The translations under genes and the position numbers were made by a program. Under the pieces are notes generated by a model. It searched no databases, had not been told where the DNA came from, and worked only from the letters and a program-made list of their open reading frames with translations. Below are positions 47,271-56,337 of a DNA stretch of 64,000 bases, in pieces. Numbering within the stretch: position 1 is the stretch's first letter; every line of letters starts with the position of its first letter. Source of the DNA: Aliiroseovarius salicola (GTDB taxonomy: Bacteria > Pseudomonadota > Alphaproteobacteria > Rhodobacterales > Rhodobacteraceae); assembly GCF_027891095.1 (NCBI RefSeq), contig NZ_JAQIIO010000002.1:62001-126000 (forward strand), in the 5' to 3' direction.

Positions 47271-47648
47271 ATGATGACACATCTTCTGCAAGTGGCCCTT
47301 GGCGGGGCAATCGGCGCGTCCATGCGCTATCTGACCAATGTGGGTGCGACCCGTATGATGGGGCATGGCTTTCCTTCGGGCACCATGATCGTGAACGTGT
47401 TGGGGTCGTTCCTGATGGGCGTTCTGATCGTTGCGATTACCAAGAAAGGCGGGCAGCATATGGCGCCGCTCCTGATGACCGGGATCCTTGGTGGGTTCAC
47501 CACCTTCTCGGCTTTTTCGCTGGATACACTGACGCTTTATGAGCGCGGCGAGCATGGGCTGGCACTGGGCTATGTGCTGGCGTCCGTGGGCCTGTCGCTG
47601 GCGGCGATTGTGGCGGGGGTCTTTGCCACCCGTATGGTGCTGGCATGA
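47271..47648 (+). CDS. crcB: fluoride exporter CrcB/Fluc
   Basis: CrcB is a small dual-topology channel that exports fluoride. The 125 residues have four membrane segments and the signatures GGAIGASMRYLTN (N-terminal), GTMIVNVLGSFLMG and GGFTTFSAFSLDTL, the last carrying the phenylalanine/serine track of the pore. ATG 47271 or 47274 are both possible. Its stop overlaps the start of the pseudouridine synthase gene (ATGA). Confidence 0.92.
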   Translation: MMTHLLQVALGGAIGASMRYLTNVGATRMMGHGFPSGTMIVNVLGSFLMGVLIVAITKKGGQHMAPLLMTGILGGFTTFSAFSLDTLTLYERGEHGLALGYVLASVGLSLAAIVAGVFATRMVLA

Positions 47649-48694
47649 GTGGTGTGCAGAAAATCACAATCGGTCCGGGTGAAGCCGAACAGCGGTTGGA
47701 TCGTTGGGTGAAGCGGATTTTCCCTCATGTGGGGCAGGGCCGGATCGAAAAGGGCTGTCGTAAGGGCGAGTTCCGGGTGGATGGCGCCAAGGCCAAACCC
47801 TCGACCCGTATTGGGCCGGGCATGGAAGTGCGCATTCCGCCGCTGCCTCTGCCAGATGATGCGGCGCAATATGCCGCGCCGAAACCCAAGCCGAAGGTCA
47901 GTGATGCGGACGCCAAGCTGATCCAATCCTGCGTGATTTATCGCGACGAGCATATCATTGCGATCAACAAACCGCCGGGATTGCCGACGCAGGGGGGCAG
48001 CAAGCAAAAACGCCATGTGGATGGGCTGGCAGAAGCTCTGAAATTCGGGCTGGACGAAAAACCGCGCCTCGTGCATCGGCTCGACAAGGACACCTCGGGC
48101 GTGTTGCTTCTGGCGCGCACGCAGGCGGCGGCCTCGGGCCTGACCGCAGCGATCCGGCACAAGGAAACCCGCAAGATCTACTGGGCCGTCGTCGCCGGTG
48201 TCCCTGTGCCTTATCTGGGCGAAATCCGCTTTGGTCTGGTGAAAGCAGGTGGCGGCGGATCCGGGCAGGGTGAAAAGATGCACGCGGTACATCCGCGTGA
48301 CATGTCATCGACCCCCGGTGCTAAACGCGCCCACACGCTTTATGCTACGCTGTTCCGCGTTGCCTCTCGTGCCGCTTGGATTGCGATGGAACCGATCACC
48401 GGACGTACCCACCAGCTGCGCGCGCATATGGCTGAAATCGGTCATCCGATCATTGGCGACGGCAAATATGGTGGCTCGGGTCAGGAAAACCTCGGCGATG
48501 GCTGGGGGGCGATGATGGGCGGTGTGATTTCGAAGAAATTGCACCTGCACGCGCGGTCGATGACCTTCCAGCATCCGATCACGAAAAAACCGATCACTGT
48601 GACAGCGGATCTGCCCGAGCATATGGCGCAGACGTTTGACACGCTCGGTTGGACCCCGGATCTGGCGGCGGATGATCCGTTTGAGGCGCTGTAA
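47645..48694 (+). CDS. RluA-family pseudouridine synthase (RluC-like)
   Basis: The 349-residue enzyme isomerises uridine in rRNA. An N-terminal S4 RNA-binding domain (EAEQRLDRWVKRIFPHVGQG) is followed by the catalytic domain with HRLDKDTSGVLLLAR, whose aspartate is the nucleophile, and GRTHQLRAHMAEIGHPIIGD. The S4 plus catalytic layout fits RluC or RluD; which uridines it modifies cannot be decided here. It overlaps crcB by four bases and is followed by a HAD gene after nine bases. Confidence 0.92.
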   Translation: MSGVQKITIGPGEAEQRLDRWVKRIFPHVGQGRIEKGCRKGEFRVDGAKAKPSTRIGPGMEVRIPPLPLPDDAAQYAAPKPKPKVSDADAKLIQSCVIYRDEHIIAINKPPGLPTQGGSKQKRHVDGLAEALKFGLDEKPRLVHRLDKDTSGVLLLARTQAAASGLTAAIRHKETRKIYWAVVAGVPVPYLGEIRFGLVKAGGGGSGQGEKMHAVHPRDMSSTPGAKRAHTLYATLFRVASRAAWIAMEPITGRTHQLRAHMAEIGHPIIGDGKYGGSGQENLGDGWGAMMGGVISKKLHLHARSMTFQHPITKKPITVTADLPEHMAQTFDTLGWTPDLAADDPFEAL

Positions 48695-48703
48695 GGAGCG
48701 ATC

Positions 48704-49387
48704 ATGTCTGATCTGAAACTGGTGGTTTTTGATGTCGATGGCACGCTGATCGACAGTCAGGATTTCATCGTCGAAGCGATGTCGCGGGCGTTTGCCGAGA
48801 TGGGCGTGACACTGCCCACCCGCAAAGAGATCCTGTCGATTGTCGGGCTGTCGCTGCATGACGCGATTGCCACTTTGGTGCCGGATATGGCCGAACATGA
48901 GGTTGCCCGCGCCGCAGAGGGGTACAAGGACATGTTCATCAAGCTTCGCGCCGAAAAGGGTGGGGAGGCCGCAGCGCCGATGTATCCCGGCGCGCGCAAG
49001 GCGCTTGAGGAGCTGCACGCCCGTGATGAGGTCCTGCTTGGCGTTGCCACAGGCAAGGCGAAGCGCGGACTGGATCATGCGTATCACGCCCATGACATCG
49101 GGCATTTCTTTCTGACCAGTCAGACGGCGGACAATCACCCGTCAAAACCGCACCCCTCGATGCTGCAAACGGCGCTGGCCGAGACCGGGGCCGAGGCGCA
49201 TCAGGCGGTGATGATTGGCGATACCAGCTTTGACATCGAAATGGGTGTGGCCGCGGGCTTTCGCACGATTGGTGTGACCTGGGGCTATCACGACACCGAC
49301 AAGCTGATCTCGGCGGGGGCGGACCTGCTGGTCGAGACATATGACGCGCTGGTGCCGGCGCTGGAACGGATTTGGGGAACGACATGA
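48704..49387 (+). CDS. HAD-family phosphatase, phosphoglycolate phosphatase-like
   Basis: A 227-residue haloacid-dehalogenase-type hydrolase. Motif I is FDVDGTLID (nucleophile aspartate 10), motif II/III regions read GVATGKAKRGLDH and KPHPSMLQ, and motif IV is MIGDTSFDIEMGVAAG. Gph-like and pyrophosphatase-like substrates are both possible. TAAGGAG precedes ATG 48704. Its TGA overlaps the start of the ATP12 gene (ATGA). Confidence 0.9.
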   Translation: MSDLKLVVFDVDGTLIDSQDFIVEAMSRAFAEMGVTLPTRKEILSIVGLSLHDAIATLVPDMAEHEVARAAEGYKDMFIKLRAEKGGEAAAPMYPGARKALEELHARDEVLLGVATGKAKRGLDHAYHAHDIGHFFLTSQTADNHPSKPHPSMLQTALAETGAEAHQAVMIGDTSFDIEMGVAAGFRTIGVTWGYHDTDKLISAGADLLVETYDALVPALERIWGTT

Positions 49388-50106
49388 GCGGATGGGCTGC
49401 GAAACGATTTTGGAAACAGACCGAAGTGGCCGAGGTTGCGGCTGATCTTGGGGGCGGGTTTACCATCACTCTGGACGGGCGCGCGGTGAAGACACCTGCA
49501 AAGACCGCCTTTGCGGTGCCAACCCGCGCTTTGGCCGAGGCGATCGCAGCAGAATGGGACGCACAGGAGAACGAGATCAATCCCAACACAATGCCGGTCA
49601 CCCGCATGGCCAACTCTGCCATCGACAAGGTGTCGACGCAGTTCGAGGCGGTGGCGGACATGTTGGCCGCCTATGGCGACAGTGACCTGCTTTGCTATCG
49701 CGCCACCCAACCGGAGGAGCTGATCGACCGTCAGGCGGCAAACTGGGACCCGGTGCTCGACTGGGCAGCCGAGACCTTTGAGGCGCGCCTGAAACCGGTC
49801 TCCGGGGTGATTCATGAGGCGCAAGATTCGGCGACACTTGCCCGCCTGACCGCTGAAGTTCACGCGCTGACGCCGTTTGAACTTGCCGCTTTTCATGATT
49901 TGGTAGGAATTTCGGGGTCCCTGGTGCTTGGTTTGGCCGTTGCAAAGGGCCATTTGAGCGCCGATCAGGCCTGGGATTTGTCGCGGATCGACGAGAAATG
50001 GCAGGAAGAGCAATGGGGTGAGGATGACGAGGCAACCGAACAGGCGACGCTAAAGCGCGTCGCTTTTGTTGAGGCGAGCGAGTTTTTCCGACATTGCGCC
50101 GGATAA
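49384..50106 (+). CDS. ATP12-family F1-ATPase assembly chaperone
   Basis: ATP12 helps assemble the alpha subunit of F1-ATPase in mitochondria and, by homology, in alphaproteobacteria. The 240 residues include RFWKQTEVAEVAADLGGGFT near the N-terminus, IAAEWDAQENEINPNTMPVT and the ending WQEEQWGEDDEATEQATLKR. It is the last gene of a rarA-crcB-rluA-HAD-atp12 run with overlaps ATGA at two junctions. Confidence 0.92.
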   Translation: MSGWAAKRFWKQTEVAEVAADLGGGFTITLDGRAVKTPAKTAFAVPTRALAEAIAAEWDAQENEINPNTMPVTRMANSAIDKVSTQFEAVADMLAAYGDSDLLCYRATQPEELIDRQAANWDPVLDWAAETFEARLKPVSGVIHEAQDSATLARLTAEVHALTPFELAAFHDLVGISGSLVLGLAVAKGHLSADQAWDLSRIDEKWQEEQWGEDDEATEQATLKRVAFVEASEFFRHCAG

Positions 50107-50338
50107 ATCCGTCGCCTTGTGCGATTGTCCTTCAACCGTTGGGTTAGCGTATGACAGATTCTACCGCTTTCCTTTAGGTCAACTATCGATATTTTAGATG
50201 TAACCCTTGACGAATTCTGATGAATTCGCCCAAACTCCCTCCACGCTGAGAGGGGGGAGAGCCCTTTCGCAAACTTACCAACGGTCCTAGGACCGTAAAT
50301 AAATCACCCAAAAGGGTGAAAATCAGGAAGAGGTAAAT
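50107..50338 (+). promoter_or_regulatory. leader of the bztABCD operon with a perfect 16-base palindrome
   Basis: ACGGTCCTAGGACCGT (50281-50296) is a perfect palindrome 43 bases before the bztA start. Farther up, GAATTC is repeated with TTGACG before it (50209-50231), but no convincing -10 follows at 17 bases. The palindrome could be an operator or a self-pairing RNA element. Confidence 0.45.
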
Positions 50339-51358
50339 ATGAAGAAAACCGTATTTCTTGGCGCACTGACCGTGGCCGGGCTCGCTGCTGGCGCTTCGGC
50401 GGCTGCAACTCTTGACGATGTCAAGGCTCGCGGCAAGCTGAACTGTGGCGTAGCAACCGGCGTACCGGGCTTTGCAGCGCCAGATGCAAACGGTCGTTGG
50501 GAAGGCTTTGACGTTGCTGTCTGCCGCGCTGTTGCTGCTGCTGTACTGGGCGATTCGGACGCTGTTGAATTTGTGCCGACCACCGGTAAAACCCGCTTTA
50601 CGGCTCTGGCCTCGGGTGAAGTTGACATGCTGGCCCGGAACACCACCTGGACCCTTTCACGTGACGTTGACCTGAAGTTCACCTTCGTTGGTGTGAACTA
50701 CTATGATGGTCAAGGTTTCTTGGTAAACAAGGATCTGGGCGTAAGCTCGGCCAAAGAGCTGGACGGCGCGACCGTCTGCATCCAGACCGGGACGACCACC
50801 GAACTGAACCTGGCGGACTTTTTCCGCACCAACAACATGAGCTATGAGCCGGTTCCGATCGAAACCCAAGCTGAAGCTCTGCAGCAATTCAACGCTGGTG
50901 CCTGTGATTCGTACACCACTGACGCATCTGGCCTTGCTGCTGCTCGTTCGACCTTCGAAGATCCGTCTTCGGCGATCATCATGCCTGAAATCATCTCGAA
51001 AGAGCCGCTGGGCCCGCTGGTCCGTCACGGCGACAACGAATGGGGTGACGTGGTGCGCTGGACGCTCAACGCTCTGGTCACTGCAGAAGAGTTTGGTGTG
51101 ACGTCGACCAATGTTGCTGAACTGTCGGCTGCTGCAGGCGATAACCCTGAAATCAACCGCCTGCTGGGCACCGAAGGCAGCCTGGGCGAAATGCTCGGCC
51201 TGGATGCTGACTGGGCCCGCCGCGCAATTGCGTCGGTTGGTAACTACGGTGAAGTGTTCGCCACCAATATTGGTGAAGACACCCCGATCGGTCTGGCCCG
51301 TGGCCTGAACGCCCAGTGGCGTGATGGTGGCCTGATCTACTCGCCGCCGTTCCGTTAA
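50339..51358 (+). CDS. bztA: general L-amino acid ABC transporter, periplasmic binding protein
   Basis: The 339-residue protein is the solute-binding component of a Bzt/Aap-type transporter for glutamate, glutamine, aspartate, asparagine and related amino acids. Residues 1-22 are a signal peptide (MKKTVFLGALTVAGLAAGAS then AA). The mature protein begins ATLDDVKARGKLNCGVATG and carries the family-3 binding-protein pattern GFDVAVCRAVAAAVLGDSDA. AAGAGG gives a good start. A GAAA-capped hairpin after it probably lets bztA be made in excess of the membrane genes. Confidence 0.93.
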   Translation: MKKTVFLGALTVAGLAAGASAAATLDDVKARGKLNCGVATGVPGFAAPDANGRWEGFDVAVCRAVAAAVLGDSDAVEFVPTTGKTRFTALASGEVDMLARNTTWTLSRDVDLKFTFVGVNYYDGQGFLVNKDLGVSSAKELDGATVCIQTGTTTELNLADFFRTNNMSYEPVPIETQAEALQQFNAGACDSYTTDASGLAAARSTFEDPSSAIIMPEIISKEPLGPLVRHGDNEWGDVVRWTLNALVTAEEFGVTSTNVAELSAAAGDNPEINRLLGTEGSLGEMLGLDADWARRAIASVGNYGEVFATNIGEDTPIGLARGLNAQWRDGGLIYSPPFR

Positions 51359-51369
51359 GATTAGTTGAG

Positions 51370-51397
51370 AAAGGGCGTGGGAAACCGCGCCCTTTTT
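51370..51397 (+). terminator. hairpin between bztA and bztB
   Basis: AAAGGGCGTGG (51370-51380) and CCGCGCCCTTT (51385-51395) form 11 bp with one wobble, capped by GAAA and followed by TT. It lies inside the operon, so it is probably a leaky terminator or an mRNA stabiliser for bztA. Confidence 0.7.
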
Positions 51398-51482
51398 CCC
51401 TTTAAAGCGACTGCACTCTGGTCCTGCACGCACAAAGACGTGTCATTCAAGAAAATCGCCAGAGGCAACGGGGATATCCCAA

Positions 51483-52751
51483 ATGACCACCACAACTGAT
51501 CCGCATCAGGCGTCCTTCCGCCTGTCGATGCTTCTATATGATAGCCGCTATCGGTCGATGACGATCCAAATCATCGCGTTGATCGGCTTCCTGACCCTTC
51601 TGGGTTGGCTGTTCTCAAACACCGCCAACAACCTTGCCGATCTGGGCAAGGAACCCAGCTTCCGGTTTCTAAGCGAACCGGCTGGCTATGACATCAACCA
51701 GCGTCTGCTGGAATATACCAACCGCGACACCCACATGCGCGCTGCCCTGATGGGGCTGTTGAACACGCTGCTTGTGGCTGCGCTGGGCTGTGTCACCGCC
51801 ACCATCCTGGGTGTAATCATTGGCGTCCTTCGCCTGTCACCCAACTGGATTGTATCGCGTCTTTCCGCTGTTTACGTGGAAGCATTCCGCAATGTGCCGG
51901 TCCTGCTCTGGATCGTGTTCACGATGGCGATCCTGATCGAAACCCTGCCTGCGCCAAAGGCCTTCCGGGGCGAAACCCCCGAAGCGACGATGAAGCTTTT
52001 CGACAGTGTAGCCTTCACCAACCGCGGCACCTATATCCCGGAGCCGCTGTTTTCGAACACGCTGGGCAACCTCCATTTCTTCGGTGAATCCAGCCTGCGT
52101 TTCGACGTGAGCCTCGATCTGATCCTGCTGGCTGTTTTGTTCTTCGGTGGAATTTTTGCCTCGATCAAGATCAAACGCCGCGCGGATCGCATTCAAGAGC
52201 AAACCGGTGATCGTCCGACCACCTGGTACTGGAGCCTTGGCGTGATCTTTGTGCCGACCCTCATCGTTATGGTCGCTCTGGGTTTCCACCTCGGCTATCC
52301 CGAACTGAAGGGCTTTAACTTCAAGGGCGGCATTTATATGCGGAACTCCTTGATTGCCCTCTGGCTGGCGCTGTCGCTGTACACGGCTGCCTTTATCGCC
52401 GAGATCGTACGGGCGGGCATCTTGGCCATCTCCAAGGGCCAGACCGAAGCCGCCGGTGCGTTGGGTCTGCGTCCAAACCGGACCATGAACCTGGTGGTTT
52501 TGCCGCAAGCCCTGCGGGTGATCATTCCGCCATTGATCTCAAACTACCTGAACCTGACCAAGAACTCGTCGCTGGCGATTGCGGTCGGATACATGGACAT
52601 TACGGGCACATTGGGTGGCATCACCATGAACCAGACAGGCCGCGAGCTTGAGACGGTTCTCTTGCTGATGCTGGTTTACCTGGCCATCTCGCTGACGATT
52701 TCGGCGGTGATGAACTGGTACAATGAATCCGTAAAGCTGAAGGAGCGCTGA
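51483..52751 (+). CDS. bztB: general L-amino acid ABC transporter, permease BztB
   Basis: A 422-residue inner-membrane permease. The first part has LGWLFSNTANNLADLG, large extracytoplasmic insert, and the HisM-type permease domain with the EAA loop EIVRAGILAISKGQTEAAGA near residue 303-322, where the ATPase docks. It starts 124 bases after bztA and is followed one base later by bztC. Confidence 0.93.
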   Translation: MTTTTDPHQASFRLSMLLYDSRYRSMTIQIIALIGFLTLLGWLFSNTANNLADLGKEPSFRFLSEPAGYDINQRLLEYTNRDTHMRAALMGLLNTLLVAALGCVTATILGVIIGVLRLSPNWIVSRLSAVYVEAFRNVPVLLWIVFTMAILIETLPAPKAFRGETPEATMKLFDSVAFTNRGTYIPEPLFSNTLGNLHFFGESSLRFDVSLDLILLAVLFFGGIFASIKIKRRADRIQEQTGDRPTTWYWSLGVIFVPTLIVMVALGFHLGYPELKGFNFKGGIYMRNSLIALWLALSLYTAAFIAEIVRAGILAISKGQTEAAGALGLRPNRTMNLVVLPQALRVIIPPLISNYLNLTKNSSLAIAVGYMDITGTLGGITMNQTGRELETVLLLMLVYLAISLTISAVMNWYNESVKLKER

Positions 52752-52752
52752 T

Positions 52753-54222
52753 ATGTCCGATATGTCTTATGTCCGCTCTGAAATGTTGCCCGAACGTGCA
52801 CCACCCGCCTCATCTGTGGGCGTGATTGGATGGATGCGGGCCAACCTTTTCAGTTCGGTTCTCAACTCGATTCTGTCCATCGTGTCGCTAGTGTTGGTGG
52901 TGTGGCTCCTCTCTGCCTTCCTCAGCTGGGCACTATCCCCCACATGGTCCGGCACTTCGGTAAACAATTGCCGTGAACTGTCTGGCGGTGGCCACGTTGC
53001 CTGTTGGGGCGTGATCCGTGAACGTTGGGTCCAGCTTCTGTTCGGTTTCTATCCACCGGAAGAATACTGGCGTCCGATGCTGGCCTTTGCTCTGTTGTTT
53101 GTCGCCGTGACGCCCGTGCTGTTCAGCATGATCTCGCGTCGGATGAACTGGGTGATGCTGTGTGTGGTGCTGGGCGTGACAGCCCTGTATCTTGGTGGAC
53201 TTGCCGGAAGCATCGCAGGCCTGGCCCTGCTCGCTCTGGGTGCTGCCATTGCCTACAAGGCTCTGTCGACCGACAAGGACGCGCGGGCGGCTGAGATTGC
53301 AGAAGGGGCAAAACGCCTGCCCAATCCGCTGATCTTCACCGCGATCTTCCCGTTCCTGACACCTTGGCTTTTGTGGGGCGGCAGCCTGTGGTTGCCAATC
53401 GCAGCGGCTTTGGGATTCGTGCTGGCTTTCTATGCCTATCGCTATCTGGCGGCGGTATTGGGCAGCCTGTCCGGATTGATCCTGTCAGTCATCGTCGCGT
53501 TGGTCTGGTGGCTGTTCATGGCCGTGCCATTTGGAAATGCCATTGGTGGGATTATTCCACTGGATCTGGTGCAAGTGGCCAGCCGTGACTTTGGCGGCTT
53601 CATGCTGTCACTCACAATCGGCGTAGTTGCCATTGGTTGCTCGCTGCCGATCGGTATCGTGCTGGCGCTGGGCCGTCAGTCGGATCTGTTCATCGTCAAG
53701 ACCCTCTGTGTGGGCTTTATCGAGTTCATTCGCGGCGTGCCACTGATTACGCTTCTCTTTGTGGCCTCGACGCTTCTGAACATCTTCTTGCCGCCGGGGA
53801 CCAATTTCGACATCATCCTGCGGGTGCTGATCATGGTCACGCTGTTTGCTTCTGCCTATATGGCCGAGGTGATCCGGGGTGGTCTCGCGGCCTTGCCGCG
53901 CGGTCAGTATGAAGCTGCGGATGCGCTTGGACTTGATTACTGGAAGGCACAACGGCTGATCATCATGCCACAGGCCCTCAAGATCTCGATCCCGGGCATC
54001 GTGTCGACCTTCATCGGCGTGTTCAAAGACACGACGCTGGTGTCGATCATCGGCCTTCTCGACCCGCTGGGTCTGTCGAACTCGATCCGTGCAGATGCGA
54101 ACTGGATAGGACTGATATGGGAGCTCTACGGCTTCATCGCCCTCCTGTTCTTCGTCTTCTGTTTCTCCATGTCGCGTTATTCGATGTATCTCGAACGTCG
54201 TCTGCGCACGGACCATCGTTAA
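52753..54222 (+). CDS. bztC: general L-amino acid ABC transporter, permease BztC
   Basis: The 489-residue second permease has extra N-terminal membrane segments (SVLNSILSIVSLVLVVWLLS; AFALLFVAVTPVLFSMISRR), then the conserved permease domain with EAA loop EVIRGGLAALPRGQYEAADA. BztB and BztC would form a heterodimeric channel. It starts one base after bztB and precedes bztD by 11 bases. Confidence 0.93.
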   Translation: MSDMSYVRSEMLPERAPPASSVGVIGWMRANLFSSVLNSILSIVSLVLVVWLLSAFLSWALSPTWSGTSVNNCRELSGGGHVACWGVIRERWVQLLFGFYPPEEYWRPMLAFALLFVAVTPVLFSMISRRMNWVMLCVVLGVTALYLGGLAGSIAGLALLALGAAIAYKALSTDKDARAAEIAEGAKRLPNPLIFTAIFPFLTPWLLWGGSLWLPIAAALGFVLAFYAYRYLAAVLGSLSGLILSVIVALVWWLFMAVPFGNAIGGIIPLDLVQVASRDFGGFMLSLTIGVVAIGCSLPIGIVLALGRQSDLFIVKTLCVGFIEFIRGVPLITLLFVASTLLNIFLPPGTNFDIILRVLIMVTLFASAYMAEVIRGGLAALPRGQYEAADALGLDYWKAQRLIIMPQALKISIPGIVSTFIGVFKDTTLVSIIGLLDPLGLSNSIRADANWIGLIWELYGFIALLFFVFCFSMSRYSMYLERRLRTDHR

Positions 54223-54233
54223 AGGAGTAGAGT

Positions 54234-55019
54234 ATGTCTTCAATTACTCTCGACCATCACGCCGACCGTTCAAAAATGCAGGTGTCGGAAGAAGTTGCCA
54301 TTGAAATCAATGGCATGAACAAGTGGTATGGCGCGTTCCACGTGCTGCGCGACATCAATCTGACCGTCAACCAAGGCGAGCGGATTGTTATCGCAGGACC
54401 GTCGGGGTCAGGTAAATCCACCCTGATCCGCTGCATCAACCGCCTGGAAGAACACCAGGAAGGGCAGATCATCGTGGACGGGACCGAGCTCACCTCGGAT
54501 CTCAAAAACGTCGATAAAGTGCGCTCAGAAGTGGGGATGGTGTTCCAGCACTTCAACCTCTTCCCGCATCTGACCATTCTGGAAAACTGCACGCTGGCCC
54601 CGATCTGGGTGCGTAAAACGCCTAAGAAAGAAGCCGAAGAGCGCGCAATGCACTTCCTTGAGAAGGTGAAGATCCCCGAGCAGGCCCATAAGTATCCGGG
54701 CATGTTGTCGGGTGGTCAGCAACAGCGTGTGGCCATCGCCCGCTCGCTGTGCATGATGCCGCGCATCATGCTGTTTGACGAACCCACTTCGGCGCTTGAC
54801 CCTGAGATGATCAAGGAAGTGCTGGAAACCATGGTGTCGCTCGCAGAAGAAGGCATGACCATGCTCTGCGTGACCCACGAAATGGGCTTCGCCAAAGAGG
54901 TCGCAAACCGCGTGATCTTTATGGACGCCGGGCAGATTGTGGAACAGAACGAACCGGAAGAGTTCTTCAACAACCCGCAATCGGAACGCACCAAACTGTT
55001 CCTCAGCCAGATCCTCTGA
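54234..55019 (+). CDS. bztD: general L-amino acid ABC transporter, ATPase BztD
   Basis: A 261-residue ATP-binding subunit of the GlnQ/HisP type. Walker [10 protein letters not shown] (55-63), Q-loop [13 protein letters not shown], signature [15 protein letters not shown], Walker [15 protein letters not shown] and the switch histidine in CVTHEMGFA are all present. AAAGGAG precedes ATG 54234. It ends the operon, before a terminator. Confidence 0.95.
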   Translation: MSSITLDHHADRSKMQVSEEVAIEINGMNKWYGAFHVLRDINLTVNQGERIVIAGPSGSGKSTLIRCINRLEEHQEGQIIVDGTELTSDLKNVDKVRSEVGMVFQHFNLFPHLTILENCTLAPIWVRKTPKKEAEERAMHFLEKVKIPEQAHKYPGMLSGGQQQRVAIARSLCMMPRIMLFDEPTSALDPEMIKEVLETMVSLAEEGMTMLCVTHEMGFAKEVANRVIFMDAGQIVEQNEPEEFFNNPQSERTKLFLSQIL

Positions 55020-55040
55020 TCTCCGCAGCTCAAACAAATG

Positions 55041-55076
55041 AAACGCCCTGTGTCGAAAACACGGGGCGTTTTTTAT
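55041..55076 (+). terminator. terminator after bztD
   Basis: AAACGCCCTGTG (55041-55052) pairs with CACGGGGCGTTT (55060-55071), one wobble, and a T-run follows. Confidence 0.92.
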
Positions 55077-55182
55077 TGCGGGTTGGGAGGGGATAAAGAA
55101 ATGTTCCGCCCGCCGTTATGTGCCTTCGACACCTTCCTTGCGGGTCGGCGTAGCCTCGCTTCGCTCGGTGGATTTCATGCCT

Positions 55183-55220
55183 CCGGCGGAGGTATTTGGA
55201 GCAAGAAAAAAGTGAAACGC
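55183..55220 (+). repeat. dispersed intergenic repeat, copy 3
   Basis: GCCTCCGGCGGAGGTATTTG then GAGCAAGAAAAAAGTGAAAC matches copy 1 at 15564 closely, including the TGAAAC end. It lies in the 328-base gap (55072-55399) between bztD and the GFA gene, which holds no gene. Confidence 0.7.
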
Positions 55221-55327
55221 GGTTCATCCAGAACCTGACGCTCCTGAGCGCCGTTCGGAGATGCCTCTATAACCGCTCAGGGGAAGACAGCGGGGGGGCC
55301 GGGAATTGGGAATGTTTCAGAACATCT

Positions 55328-55385
55328 TTTTTCTTGCCCAAAAATACCTCGGGGTGAGGCCGCAGGCCGAGGGGCAGCGCCCCTT
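55328..55385 (-). repeat. dispersed intergenic repeat, copy 4 (reverse)
   Basis: On the minus strand this reads GGGGCGCTGCCCCTCGGCCT then GCGGCCTCACCCCGAGGTAT and TTTTGGGCAAGAAAAAA, the same form as copy 2. It is at the 3' side of the GFA gene and faces copy 3 about 110 bases away. Confidence 0.72.
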
Positions 55386-55399
55386 CTGTCTTATTTGTC

Positions 55400-55801
55400 T
55401 TATTTGTCTTGTTGGTCTTGGGGATCATCGAAATGTCTGTTTTGCGGATATTGAATGGTCTTGGGAAACTCAGGCAGCCAGTTTTCACGTCGCTCGGTCC
55501 AAAGCTCATAATCAGGTTGAAACTGGTCCGGGGCGTCCAACGCCCCAAGATGGATCTCAATCTCTTCTTCACTTTGCGCAAAAACCGAAGATCCGCAGGT
55601 TGGGCAGAAATGGCGCCCCTGATATGATGCGGTTTCGCCTTTGATGGTCACAGCACCTTGAGGATAGATGGCGGCGGCAAAGAACAGCGCCCCGTGATGT
55701 TTGCGGCAATCAAGACAATGGCAGATCCCGACACGGTCAGGATCCCCTGACGCAGTGAACCGGATTTTCCCGCACAGGCATCCACCGGAATACTGCTTCA
55801 T
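55400..55801 (-). CDS. GFA-family zinc-binding protein
   Basis: A 133-residue protein of the GFA/CENP-V fold, named after glutathione-dependent formaldehyde-activating enzyme. Zinc-ligand cysteines are seen in GGCLCGKIRF (near residue 8), CHCLDCRKHHG and FCPTCGSSVF. Most members have unknown substrate. ATG 55801 has GAGGAG seven bases upstream; an earlier start would skip it. The 3' end is odd: the last codons and the stop overlap short GACAAATAA-type tandem repeats (about 55387-55412), giving the tail DPQDQQDK. Confidence 0.88.
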   Translation of the reverse strand: MKQYSGGCLCGKIRFTASGDPDRVGICHCLDCRKHHGALFFAAAIYPQGAVTIKGETASYQGRHFCPTCGSSVFAQSEEEIEIHLGALDAPDQFQPDYELWTERRENWLPEFPKTIQYPQNRHFDDPQDQQDK

Positions 55802-55833
55802 TTCGGGTCTCCTCAAACCGGGGTAAACTCGCC

Positions 55834-56337
55834 TCAGATCAACTCTCTCGGCACCACGAAATCGGTAACACTCCCGCTGTGCCAGCTTACATCCGCCCAG
55901 TTCTCCGCATCGAATTGAATGATTGAGGTGGCGGCTGTCGGATAGTGGTGAAATTTGGGATGGGGATGTGGATCGGCCACCAGGCGGCGCGCAAGATAGG
56001 CCGAGCCGGGGTTGTGGGCGATCATCATCACAACATCAGCGCGGGCCCTCTTCAGGGCATCCAGCATGGTGTCCGGGTCAGACAGGTACAGGTCGCGCGT
56101 ATAATGTGCTTCGGGGGCGCCGATCAGCTTATCCGCGATATTGGCCCAGGTTTCACGGGTGCGTGCGGCATCTGAGCAAAGCACTTCTCCGGGGGTATGA
56201 TCGTTATCGGCCAGCCAGCGGCCGATCGCCCTGGCGGATGCGATGCCACGTTTGTTCAGCGGGCGCTCATGGTCATCAAGTCCCGGCTCATTCCAGCTCG
56301 ATTTTGCGTGACGTGTCAGGATCAGAGTGAGGGTCAT
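55834..56337 (-). CDS. SixA-like histidine phosphatase
   Basis: A 167-residue protein of the histidine phosphatase superfamily. The catalytic motif is LTRHAKSSW (arginine 9, histidine 10), with CSDAARTRETW and MIAHNPGS providing the other phosphate pocket residues. SixA removes phosphate from phosphohistidine in ArcB or Npr; the substrate here is unknown. Its 5' end overlaps the 3' end of the ferredoxin-like gene by 50 bases. Confidence 0.88.
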   Translation of the reverse strand: MTLTLILTRHAKSSWNEPGLDDHERPLNKRGIASARAIGRWLADNDHTPGEVLCSDAARTRETWANIADKLIGAPEAHYTRDLYLSDPDTMLDALKRARADVVMMIAHNPGSAYLARRLVADPHPHPKFHHYPTAATSIIQFDAENWADVSWHSGSVTDFVVPRELI

